Source: Paenibacillus sp. (GTDB lineage Bacteria; Bacillota; Bacilli; Paenibacillales; Paenibacillaceae). From it: a stretch of DNA of 17,025 nucleotides. The notes under the pieces are model-generated. The model was not told the DNA's origin and ran no database searches. It worked only from the letters and a program-made list of their open reading frames with translations. Within the stretch, counting starts at the first letter, position 1, and each line of letters starts with the position of its first letter. The stretch spans positions 1 through 17,025 of the forward strand of contig JAQSXN010000010.1 of NCBI GenBank assembly GCA_029256665.1. The letters are read 5' to 3'. Both the position numbers and the translations under genes were made by a program. This document shows, piece after piece, positions 1 to 7,020 of this stretch.

Positions 1-624
1 ATCCACGCCGCCCACGACGAACAACATCATATTGGACGGATGATAGAACGTCTCGTAACACCGGTACAACGTCTCTTTGTCAATTTGATGGATGGACTCC
101 ACGGTGCCGGCAATGTCGATATGAACGGGATGCGTATGGTACAGCGCATCGATAAGGCCGAAATAAACGCGCCAATCCGCATTGTCCCGGTACATATTGA
201 TTTCCTGTTCGATGATGCCCTTCTCTTTGTCCACGTTCGCATCCGTGAAATAAGGGTTCTGGACGAAATTGATTAACGTCGTTAAGTTTTCGTTGATTTG
301 TTCGGTTGCGGAGAAAAGATAAACCGTCCGATCGAACGTCGTAAAGGCGTTCGCGGAAGCGCCTTGCGCGGCGAACACGGCGAAAATGTCGCCTTCGGGC
401 TCTTCGAACATCTTATGCTCGAGGAAATGGGCGATGCCGTCGGGAACCTTTACCGGCTCCTGATCGCCGACGGAGAAACGGTTGTCTACCGAGCCGTATT
501 TGGTCGAGAACGTCGCATACGTCTTCTGGAAGCCTTCCTTGGGCAGCACGACGACTTCGAGTCCGTTGCTAAGCACTTCGCGGTACAACGTCTCTTGAAC
601 ATGCGGGTAATGTAACGTTTCCAT
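1..624 (-). CDS. ymfH: M16 zinc peptidase YmfH/YfmH-like, EF-P modification-associated (3' end outside window)
   Basis: This is the N-terminal 208 codons of an M16B metallopeptidase; the reading frame runs off the left edge. The zinc motif HFLEH is at residues 66-70, and the third ligand is probably Glu141 in the segment EQEINMY. An Asn-Ala-Phe-Thr segment around residues 92-95 is also typical of the family. The ATG at 624 is preceded by AGGAGG (635-640), which lies inside the last codons of ymfF; the two genes are 5 nt apart, so they are co-transcribed and probably translationally coupled. In Bacillus subtilis ymfF, ymfH and ymfI are linked to finishing the 5-aminopentanol modification of elongation factor P; that role is family knowledge. 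The pairing suggests a heterodimer in which YmfH supplies the zinc site. Family assignment is firm; the physiological role is inferred from synteny. Confidence 0.9.
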   Translation of the reverse strand, partial: METLHYPHVQETLYREVLSNGLEVVVLPKEGFQKTYATFSTKYGSVDNRFSVGDQEPVKVPDGIAHFLEHKMFEEPEGDIFAVFAAQGASANAFTTFDRTVYLFSATEQINENLTTLINFVQNPYFTDANVDKEKGIIEQEINMYRDNADWRVYFGLIDALYHTHPVHIDIAGTVESIHQIDKETLYRCYETFYHPSNMMLFVVGGVD

Positions 625-629
625 GGCGA

Positions 630-1904
630 CTAAGCCTCCTTCCGATCTCGCAAGAAGTAAATCGTATCGAGCTGGACTTGATTCGCCACCGCTACGATAT
701 CTTCCGCCGTCACGTCTTGAACTTGCTGCAGAAGCTCTTGGGCCGAGCGTTCCTTGCCCGTCAGCACGCTGTTGAAGTCGTAAGACAGCATCTCGTTGGC
801 CGAATCCTGCATCTCTCGCAGATGATTGGAGATCATCGCTTTGGTTTGATTGATTTCGAGCTCGGACAGCTGGCCTTGCTTCATCGAGTCGAGCTGCTCT
901 TTGATGATTGCGACGGCTTTGTCGTAATTGGCGAATTCGATCCCGGATTGAATCGTGCAAATTCCCTTATGGCCGTCCAGCCTGCTCGCCGCGTAATAGG
1001 CAAGGCTCTCTTTCTCCCTGACGTTCATGAACAGCTTGGAATGCGGGTAGCCGCCGAGGATGCCGTTATAAAGCAGCGCGGCCGGATATAAAGGATCGTC
1101 GTATCCCACGCCGGTCCGAAGTCCCATATTGAGCTTGCCTTGGCTCACTTCGAGCCGATCGACAACTTGTTTGACTTCCTTCACTTCGTGTTTCGTCACG
1201 GGACGTTTATAATCAGCGGGAGCGCCGCTTCTCAGCCGGAACGACCGGCGAACCAGCTCCGTCACCTCTTCCAGCGTTGTATCCCCTACTACGTATAGAT
1301 CAAGCGCGGCGTTGTTAAGCCATTGTTCGTAAGCATCCTGGAGCGAGCCCGGCGTGATCGCGGCTATGTCGCTTCGTTGACCGAGCGGATGCAGCCGATA
1401 CGGATCGTCCGCGCACATCTCCTCGATGCAGCGTTCCGCGGCGTATCGGATCTTGTCGTTGACGATCGCCTCGAGCCGCTTGCGCAGCGTCTCCTTCTCG
1501 GCTTCCACGTATTTGGCCCGGAATCCCCCGTCTTCGATGAGCGGATTGGTTACGACATCGCCCAGGAATCCAATCGAAGCAGCAAGCAGCGATTGTTCGG
1601 AAGATACGAACGCATCGTTGATGACGTCCATCCGAAACTGCACGATCTGGGAATCTCCCCTCTTGTAAACATCGAAGCCGAACCCGGCGCCGTACATATC
1701 GTCGAGCTTTTCGCGGAATTTGATCGTCTCCGGCGTCGATCCCGTCCCTCTCCGGAGCACGAACGGGATAAGAGCTACCGGCGTTACCGTTTCTTCCTCG
1801 AGCGGAAGACCCGCAAACAACGAAATCGCAAACGTTTTGAATCTGTTGGTGGGCAGCACATGCAAGCGAATGCGCTCAAGCTGCCCTCTTTGGAATGTAG
1901 TCAC
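630..1904 (-). CDS. ymfF: M16-fold protein YmfF/YfmF-like, non-catalytic partner of YmfH
   Basis: The protein has 424 residues and the two-lobed M16B fold, but lacks the HxxEH zinc motif: the place where it should be (about residues 42-56) reads ALIPFVLRRGTGSTP. It keeps the Arg/Tyr substrate-binding signature of inactive M16 subunits, NVREKESLAYY at residues 294-304. Start is GTG at 1904 with AAAGGAG nine nt upstream. It overlaps nothing and is followed after 5 nt by ymfH, whose ribosome binding site lies in its last codons. One subunit with zinc ligands and one with the Arg/Tyr pair is the usual M16B heterodimer arrangement. In B. subtilis the pair is associated with EF-P 5-aminopentanol modification; here that is inferred from similarity and order. 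Confidence 0.9.
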   Translation of the reverse strand: MTTFQRGQLERIRLHVLPTNRFKTFAISLFAGLPLEEETVTPVALIPFVLRRGTGSTPETIKFREKLDDMYGAGFGFDVYKRGDSQIVQFRMDVINDAFVSSEQSLLAASIGFLGDVVTNPLIEDGGFRAKYVEAEKETLRKRLEAIVNDKIRYAAERCIEEMCADDPYRLHPLGQRSDIAAITPGSLQDAYEQWLNNAALDLYVVGDTTLEEVTELVRRSFRLRSGAPADYKRPVTKHEVKEVKQVVDRLEVSQGKLNMGLRTGVGYDDPLYPAALLYNGILGGYPHSKLFMNVREKESLAYYAASRLDGHKGICTIQSGIEFANYDKAVAIIKEQLDSMKQGQLSELEINQTKAMISNHLREMQDSANEMLSYDFNSVLTGKERSAQELLQQVQDVTAEDIVAVANQVQLDTIYFLRDRKEA

Positions 1905-1988
1905 GCGATTTTGCTCCTTTCAGAGGCTGTTCGTTCAGGCATTTGGCGAGCCTTTGGAACTTGCGCCTTCAGCGATGCCGTTTTTACC

Positions 1989-2018
1989 ATTCTAACCGAT
2001 CAGAAATGGAAGAAGCAA
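1989..2018 (-). promoter_or_regulatory. Putative sigma-A promoter for ymfF-ymfH
   Basis: On the minus strand TTGCTT (2013-2018) and TAGAAT (1989-1994) are separated by 18 nt. The -10 box matches five of six consensus bases; the -35 box is weak beyond TTG. The -35 box lies inside the base of the sleB terminator stem, so the two units abut tightly. It is the best candidate in the 177-nt gap between sleB and ymfF. Confidence 0.4.
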
Positions 2019-2051
2019 CCACTCCTGCATGCGAGCAGAAGGGGCTGCTTC
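2012..2051 (-). terminator. Intrinsic terminator of sleB
   Basis: Read on the minus strand, a 17-bp stem (arms 2035-2051 and 2012-2028) with one mismatch and two G-T pairs closes a 6-nt loop. It starts about 30 nt after the sleB stop. The tail TTCCATTTCT is T-rich but interrupted, so efficiency may be moderate. Confidence 0.75.
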
Positions 2052-2081
2052 AAGGCTTGTCCGGGTTCATGATTCATTCGG

Positions 2082-2879
2082 CTACATGCAGAAAATATGT
2101 TTTCCGATCGTCTTGATCTGCGTTCTTGTCCAGATCCACGCCGAAGTCGCCGTGTCCGGATTGAAGTAATACAGACAACCGCCCGTCGGATCCCAGCCGT
2201 TAAGCGCGTCCTCGACGGCGTCTCTTGCCCGTTGGTTCGGCGTCAAATAGATCTGGCCGTCTGCCACCGCCGTAAAGGCGCGCGGTTGGAAGATTACGCC
2301 GTATACCGTGTTGGGAAAGCTCTCCGAACGAACGCGGTTCAAAATAACCGCGGCGACGGCAACCTGTCCTTCGTAAGGCTCGCCGCGGGCTTCGCCGTAG
2401 ACGGCGTTTGCCATGATCTTCAGATCGTTTTCGGATAAGCCGAGCCTGTTCGACTGGGCTAGGTTGCTGCCCGAACCACCGGCTCCGCCAGCGTTTCCGC
2501 CAGAGGAGGAGCCGCCCGAACCGCCGCCGGCTCCACCGGTCAATGTCGAACCCGGTTTCCAGCTTTTTGTTGCGTTGTACAGCTTCGTTTTGGTCTCGGA
2601 CCCGACTACCCCGTCGGACTTAAGACCGAATTTCCATTGGAACCAGGTAACGGCTCCTTTGGTTTTGGAGCCGAATACCCCATCGATTTTGCCGTTATAA
2701 TAGCCGAGATAGGTTAATCTGCCTTGCAGTTCTTGAACGTCCGCGCCGCTGGATCCGACCTTCAGCGTCGCGTTGCCGAACGTCTCCGACGCGGGTCCCA
2801 GTTGTCCCTTAAGCGCGGCAAAGGAACCGAATACGAGCAGCACGATGATCGAAGTCACCACTATTAAACGAATTCTCAT
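2082..2879 (-). CDS. sleB: Spore cortex-lytic enzyme SleB
   Basis: The 265-residue protein has an N-terminal hydrophobic signal/anchor segment (residues 4-22), a peptidoglycan-binding domain (about 38-102, with the repeat pattern LQxxLxxLGYYNGxIDGxFG), a flexible Gly/Ser linker (about 110-140) and a C-terminal SleB/CwlJ hydrolase domain (about 148-265). The presumed catalytic Glu163 is in AVYGEARGEPYEG. SleB is a lytic transglycosylase placed in the spore during maturation that degrades cortex on germination. An in-frame ATG 21 nt upstream (2900) has no ribosome binding site. The ATG at 2879 has AAAGG at 10 nt and gives a normal signal, so I chose it. A forespore sigma-G promoter lies upstream. 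In Bacillus sleB is followed by ypeB, which stabilises it; here a terminator and ymfF follow. CwlJ is unlikely because the binding domain is present. Confidence 0.92.
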   Translation of the reverse strand: MRIRLIVVTSIIVLLVFGSFAALKGQLGPASETFGNATLKVGSSGADVQELQGRLTYLGYYNGKIDGVFGSKTKGAVTWFQWKFGLKSDGVVGSETKTKLYNATKSWKPGSTLTGGAGGGSGGSSSGGNAGGAGGSGSNLAQSNRLGLSENDLKIMANAVYGEARGEPYEGQVAVAAVILNRVRSESFPNTVYGVIFQPRAFTAVADGQIYLTPNQRARDAVEDALNGWDPTGGCLYYFNPDTATSAWIWTRTQIKTIGKHIFCM

Positions 2880-2937
2880 GTAGGGATCTGCCTTTCTCAT
2901 GCAAGTTAGTTCGCAACGTTATAGCGTTACCTGCAAC

Positions 2938-2967
2938 TAGTATGAGAAAGTTCCTTCCCTTCTATGC
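2938..2967 (-). promoter_or_regulatory. Sigma-G (forespore) promoter of sleB
   Basis: Minus-strand -35 GCATA (2963-2967) and -10 CATACTA (2938-2944) are separated by 18 nt. The -10 box is an exact match to the sigma-G consensus, and GCATA fits the relaxed -35 pattern. The start would be near 2931, giving a leader of about 50 nt to the ATG at 2879. B. subtilis sleB is sigma-G dependent, which supports the call. Confidence 0.75.
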
Positions 2968-2992
2968 AAATATTCGCAAATGAGGGTTAGCG

Positions 2993-5746
2993 CTACGAGC
3001 TTACCCGGTTTGCCTGAAATTGCTCCAGCGACATCAACACCTCGCGCGGTTTGCTGCCCTCGTATGGGCCGACGATCATACGTGCCTCCATCTGGTCGAT
3101 CAGCCTTGCGGCACGCGTATAACCGATCCGCATTCTCCGCTGAAGCAGCGACACGGAAGCTTGTTTGGCTTCAACAACAATCTGCACGGCTTGATCAAAT
3201 AGTTCGTCCACCTGCATATCCGGATCATCCGATTCCGCGTCGATTTCCGGCACGAGGTCCTCTTTGTACTCCGCTTCGCCTTGATCGCGAGCATAACCGA
3301 CAAGCGCTTCAACCTCTTGGTCCGAGAGAAACGCCCCTTGGACCCTTATCGGCTTGGACATGCCTACCGGCAAGAACAACATGTCGCCGCGGCCTAACAG
3401 CTTCTCCGCGCCGCCCATATCGAGAATCGTTCGGGAGTCGACCTGCGACGATACGCCGAACGCGATTCGCGAAGGAATATTGGCTTTGATGACGCCTGTA
3501 ATTACGTCGACAGAAGGCCTCTGCGTTGCAATGATCAAATGAATGCCCGCCGCGCGCGCCATTTGGGCGAGCCTTGCGATCGAATCTTCGACGTCGTTCG
3601 CCGCAACCATCATAAGGTCCGCAAGCTCGTCCACGATAACGACGATATAAGGCAGCACGGCAGACGGGTTGTCCGCCATTAGCGTGTTGTAGCCTTCGAT
3701 ATTGCGCGTGGAAGACTTCGAGAACAGCTCGTAGCGTTTCTCCATCTCCACGACGATCTTCTTCAGCGCGAGCGAGGCTCTGCGCGGATCCGTGACAACC
3801 GGCGCGAGCAGATGCGGGATGCCGTTGTAGACATTCAGCTCGACCATCTTGGGGTCGATCATAATGAATTTCACTTCGTCCGGTTTTGCCTTATAGAGAA
3901 TGCTCGTAATGATACCGTTAATACATACGGACTTGCCGGAGCCGGTAGCGCCCGCTACCAGCAAATGAGGCATTCTGGCGAGATTGCCGACGATCGTCTG
4001 TCCGGAAATGTCGCGGCCGAAAGCGATCGACAGCTTGGATGCCGCCGTTTGGAAAGCGGGAGTCTCCATGACTTCTCGCATCGTTACGACGGACACCTCC
4101 ATATTCGGCACCTCGATCCCGATCGCCGACTTGCCGGGAATCGGAGCTTCCATCCGCACGTCCTTGGCCGCGAGGGCCAAAGCGATATCGTCCGTCAACC
4201 CGACGATGCGGCTCACTTTGACGCCTGTCGCCGGCTGCACCTCGTAACGCGTAACCGCCGGTCCCCTCACGACGTCAAGCACTTTGGCGCGCACGCCAAA
4301 GCTCTCAAGCGTCGCCTCCAGCTTGCGCCTGGAATCATACATGTCCGTTGCATCCGATCCTCTGCTCAGCCCAACGGGCTTCTGGAGCAGCGTGAACGGC
4401 GGAAGACGGTACGGCTTGGGAGCCGGCGGCCCCCCAGCTGCTGGGAGAACATCTCCCGACGGTCCGGAAGGCACGGATTGGCCATCTTCGGAAGGCGCAT
4501 GTGCAACGGGATCGCTTGCGGGGTCATGAACGTCGTCTCCGAGTTGATCTGAGGCAATCAAAGCTCCGTCCATGCCGTCTGGCAGTACCTTCCCGCCGCC
4601 ATGTGCATCTTCCCTATCGGCTTCGTAAGGCGGCGCCCAGTCCGGCTCTCCCCATACCTGCGTTTCTTCTTGTTCGGCAAATTGATCATGGTCATTCAAG
4701 CGATCGGACAATGGAGCTTCAGGATGTAGGATCGCTTCCATCCGATCGTCTTGCGCCCACGGAGGCAGCCCGTCATCCTGTAGATCGTTCGAGCCGGCCT
4801 TATCGGAATAAGATTCGCCCGTCTTCTCCCAATGCTGCTCCCGTTCAGTCTCCCAAGATTTGGCCTCGCTGCCCGCGATCACTTCCTCGTCGCGCGCCAG
4901 CTCCCACTCGTCATCGGCTTGTTGCTTATCCTTGGACGACTGTTCATCGCCCAGCCAGGAGAAAAAGAGAGATTTGCGCTTCTTCGGCTCCGGCTTCGCG
5001 TACAGATCGTCGTCTTCGATCGTACCGTCGTCGTCGTCGTACGAGCCATTGGCCTGCGCATTCGCGGCGGCGATTCCCGCTGCCGCTTCCTTCTTGGCTT
5101 TGCGACTGCTTCGTTTGGCGTTAAGCAGCTTGACCATGTGCATGAACCGAGTCCGGCCCAGCCGGATCAGCTCGACATACGACTTGCCCGTAATGAGCAT
5201 CACCGCAATCGCAAACATAACAAAATCGATGATAATGGCGCCGTAATACCCGAACAACGAAAATAACATCGCAAATAATAACGCGCCGACATAACCGCCG
5301 CTAATCTGCTTGTCTTGAATGGCGACTTGGTCGGCGCCTTCCGACGACGTCGTCAACAGCTGTTCCTGAAGACTCTGGCTAAGCGTGCTTAATATGACTC
5401 CTCCGGACAGCGTTTCTCTCTCCATCCCTTGGAATCTGGCGTTAATATCGGAGATGGAACTGCTAAGCGCCAAAGCGAGCACGGCAATAAGCAGGCCTGT
5501 CCGACGGTTCGTCCAACCGCGCGGCCATGCCCGCTTGACCATGACTGTAAGTCCTATGTAAATGCCGACAAGCGCAAGCACGAAATAAAACTTGCCCAAG
5601 AACAAGCCAAACAATTTGGACAAAGCACGGCCTACGGTTGCTTCGCCGGATAAAGCGATAATGGATACCGTTATGATCAGAATTCCGTATACCTCGTATT
5701 TCAATTGAGCGCCGATCGATTTTTTGCGTCCTTTTCTCTTTGCCAA
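2993..5746 (-). CDS. spoIIIE: DNA translocase SpoIIIE/FtsK
   Basis: This septal DNA pump moves the chromosome into the forespore. The 917-residue protein has four or five transmembrane helices in about residues 20-190, a long acidic linker (about 195-455), the alpha/beta motor with Walker A GATGSGKS (599-606) and Walker [11 protein letters not shown] (from about 704), and the DNA-reading winged-helix gamma domain (about 844-910). It is longer than the roughly 790 residues of B. subtilis SpoIIIE; the excess is in the linker. The longest frame opens with GTG at 5755, but its only ribosome binding site would touch that codon. The TTG at 5746 has GAGGTG (5753-5758) six nt upstream and gives MAKRKGRKK, like known SpoIIIE starts, so I prefer TTG. 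No terminator separates it from sleB. Confidence 0.95.
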   Translation of the reverse strand: MAKRKGRKKSIGAQLKYEVYGILIITVSIIALSGEATVGRALSKLFGLFLGKFYFVLALVGIYIGLTVMVKRAWPRGWTNRRTGLLIAVLALALSSSISDINARFQGMERETLSGGVILSTLSQSLQEQLLTTSSEGADQVAIQDKQISGGYVGALLFAMLFSLFGYYGAIIIDFVMFAIAVMLITGKSYVELIRLGRTRFMHMVKLLNAKRSSRKAKKEAAAGIAAANAQANGSYDDDDGTIEDDDLYAKPEPKKRKSLFFSWLGDEQSSKDKQQADDEWELARDEEVIAGSEAKSWETEREQHWEKTGESYSDKAGSNDLQDDGLPPWAQDDRMEAILHPEAPLSDRLNDHDQFAEQEETQVWGEPDWAPPYEADREDAHGGGKVLPDGMDGALIASDQLGDDVHDPASDPVAHAPSEDGQSVPSGPSGDVLPAAGGPPAPKPYRLPPFTLLQKPVGLSRGSDATDMYDSRRKLEATLESFGVRAKVLDVVRGPAVTRYEVQPATGVKVSRIVGLTDDIALALAAKDVRMEAPIPGKSAIGIEVPNMEVSVVTMREVMETPAFQTAASKLSIAFGRDISGQTIVGNLARMPHLLVAGATGSGKSVCINGIITSILYKAKPDEVKFIMIDPKMVELNVYNGIPHLLAPVVTDPRRASLALKKIVVEMEKRYELFSKSSTRNIEGYNTLMADNPSAVLPYIVVIVDELADLMMVAANDVEDSIARLAQMARAAGIHLIIATQRPSVDVITGVIKANIPSRIAFGVSSQVDSRTILDMGGAEKLLGRGDMLFLPVGMSKPIRVQGAFLSDQEVEALVGYARDQGEAEYKEDLVPEIDAESDDPDMQVDELFDQAVQIVVEAKQASVSLLQRRMRIGYTRAARLIDQMEARMIVGPYEGSKPREVLMSLEQFQANRVSS

Positions 5747-5752
5747 TGCCGT

Positions 5753-5758
5753 CACCTC
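5753..5758 (-). promoter_or_regulatory. Ribosome binding site that fixes the spoIIIE TTG start
   Basis: GAGGTG on the minus strand ends six nt before TTG at 5746. It overlaps the GTG at 5755 that would otherwise be the most upstream start, which argues against that start. Confidence 0.6.
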
Positions 5759-5766
5759 GGATTTCC

Positions 5767-5775
5767 ATTATAGCA
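5767..5775 (-). promoter_or_regulatory. Extended -10 sigma-A promoter of spoIIIE
   Basis: Minus strand TGCTATAAT is a perfect extended -10 element (TATAAT at 5767-5772, TG at 5774-5775). The -35 position (TAGTCC at 17 nt) matches only three consensus bases, which is common for extended -10 promoters. Transcription would start near 5760, leaving a leader of about 14 nt with the ribosome binding site almost at the 5' end. Confidence 0.65.
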
Positions 5776-5811
5776 CAGTTCCGGGTGACGGACTATTTGG
5801 TTTACGAACGT

Positions 5812-6030
5812 CTATTCGAATTCATAAGAGATCAGAGCGCCCGGCGACAAGGCAGGGTCCAAGTAATCGTACAGCGAACATTCCAGCAAACGCACGATTC
5901 TTCCAATGCCCGGCGCTACCGGCACAACAGACATTCTGACGCCCCTTGCCCGCACGTCTAGCGTTTGTTCGCCATCTTCGTCAAACCCTTGCAGCACGAG
6001 CTCAAGCGGCATAACCGTGTGCAGCGTCAT
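5812..6030 (-). CDS. ylzJ: YlzJ-like small protein
   Basis: This 72-residue protein starts [13 protein letters not shown] and resembles YlzJ, a small conserved protein encoded between tepA and spoIIIE in Bacillus. It is soluble in appearance, with no signal or membrane segment and several acidic residues. Its ATG overlaps the TGA of tepA by four nt (ATGA at 6027-6030), so it is translationally coupled to tepA and shares its sigma-G promoter. The function is not known to me; the context suggests forespore expression. Identification rests on length, the N-terminal pattern and gene order. Confidence 0.8.
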   Translation of the reverse strand: MTLHTVMPLELVLQGFDEDGEQTLDVRARGVRMSVVPVAPGIGRIVRLLECSLYDYLDPALSPGALISYEFE

Positions 6031-6857
6031 TGCGGAGCACCTGCTTCCAGCCCTGCCCCGTCTCCCGCCGCCAAGGCGCTTGCCGCCACGACAGCGTCGA
6101 TGTCGCCCCTAGCATCCTTAGGCGCGCGTTTTGACTCGATTAGCCGATTTAAAGCTTTAAGCGATTCGCCAAGACCGCCGATTTCGTCAATCAAACCATG
6201 CTTTACCGCATCCGCGCCGATGACGGTCGTGCCGATGTCGCGCGTCAGCTCGCCCGTCTTGAACATCAGCTCCTTAAAGGTGGCCTCCGTAACGTTCGAG
6301 TGGGAAGTAACGAACCGGACAACGCGCTCCTGCATCTTTTCCAAATACTCGAAGGTTTGCGGCACCCCGATCACGAGTCCGTTCATCCTTATGGGATGAA
6401 TCGTCATCGTCGCCGTCTCCGCGATAAACGAAAGGTCGCCCGAAACCGCGATCGGAACGCCGATGGAATGGCCGCCTCCAAGGACGAGCGTGACTACAGG
6501 CTTGGACAAAGATGCGATCATTTCCGCGATGGCGAGACCCGCTTCCACATCGCCCCCCACCGTGTTAAGCACGATGAGCACCCCTTCGATCTTCGGATTC
6601 TGTTCGGCGGCTACCAGTTGAGGAATGATGTGCTCGTATTTGGTCGTTTTGTTTTGAGGCGGCAAGATCAAATGGCCTTCTACTTGTCCGATAATCGTCA
6701 TGCAGAAGATGTTGGATTCCGCGGGAACAGGCGGACCCGTCGTCCCCAACTGCTGAATGCTCTCGATCGCCGCCGATTTTTTCTTCTCTTCTTGCGGTTG
6801 GTCCTGCGGCTGAGGCTCCGATTGATTGCCCTTGTTTTGAGATGGGTCGTATGGCAT
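6027..6857 (-). CDS. tepA: ClpP-like serine protease TepA (germination/SASP-associated)
   Basis: The 276-residue protein has a ClpP/crotonase fold preceded by a charged Gln/Lys-rich tail (residues 1-30) and followed by an Ala/Gly-rich tail. The catalytic triad can be placed by analogy with ClpP: Ser131 in GGGHSIGVP, His154 in TIHPIR and Asp207 in TRDIG, with similar spacing. ATG at 6857 has AGGGGG eight nt upstream. It was first named translocation-enhancing protein in B. subtilis; I recall later work placing it in the sigma-G regulon with a role in breaking down small acid-soluble spore proteins at germination. The strong sigma-G promoter here fits the second role. It is coupled to ylzJ and isolated from RNase J by a strong terminator. 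A general ClpP function is unlikely given the HSIG variant. Confidence 0.92.
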   Translation of the reverse strand: MPYDPSQNKGNQSEPQPQDQPQEEKKKSAAIESIQQLGTTGPPVPAESNIFCMTIIGQVEGHLILPPQNKTTKYEHIIPQLVAAEQNPKIEGVLIVLNTVGGDVEAGLAIAEMIASLSKPVVTLVLGGGHSIGVPIAVSGDLSFIAETATMTIHPIRMNGLVIGVPQTFEYLEKMQERVVRFVTSHSNVTEATFKELMFKTGELTRDIGTTVIGADAVKHGLIDEIGGLGESLKALNRLIESKRAPKDARGDIDAVVAASALAAGDGAGLEAGAPQ

Positions 6858-6892
6858 GCGTTATTCCCCCTACTAAGTTCTACAGCTTGTCA

Positions 6893-6922
6893 TAGTATGG
6901 AATCCGTGGCGGAAAATATTCA
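6893..6922 (-). promoter_or_regulatory. Sigma-G (forespore) promoter of tepA-ylzJ
   Basis: Minus strand TGAATA (6917-6922), 17 nt, CATACTA (6893-6899): both boxes match the classical sigma-G consensus exactly and the spacing is canonical. The start is predicted near 6886, about 30 nt before the tepA ATG. Confidence 0.85.
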
Positions 6923-6949
6923 GTTCGTCCATGAGCAGCTGCATGAAGT

Positions 6950-6988
6950 AAAAAAAACGCCTCCCGGCCCGTTATGGGCCAAGAAGCG
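6950..6988 (-). terminator. Intrinsic terminator of the RNase J gene
   Basis: On the minus strand the arm CGCTTCTTGGCCC (6976-6988) pairs over all 13 positions (three G-T pairs) with 6958-6970 around a 5-nt loop, followed directly by eight T (6950-6957). It lies 33 nt after the stop codon at 7021. Confidence 0.92.
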
Positions 6989-7020
6989 ATTGGCGAATCG
7001 TGATGGGTATGAAGATACGA

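Noticed and set aside
218..225. GAGAAGGG on the minus strand, the B. subtilis SpoIIIE recognition octamer
   Set aside because: By eye I found a single copy in 17 kb, about what chance gives; no skewed set can be shown in one window.
1323..2072. 249-codon plus-strand frame
   Set aside because: It is the antisense shadow of ymfF, Arg-rich and without protein-family features or a ribosome binding site.
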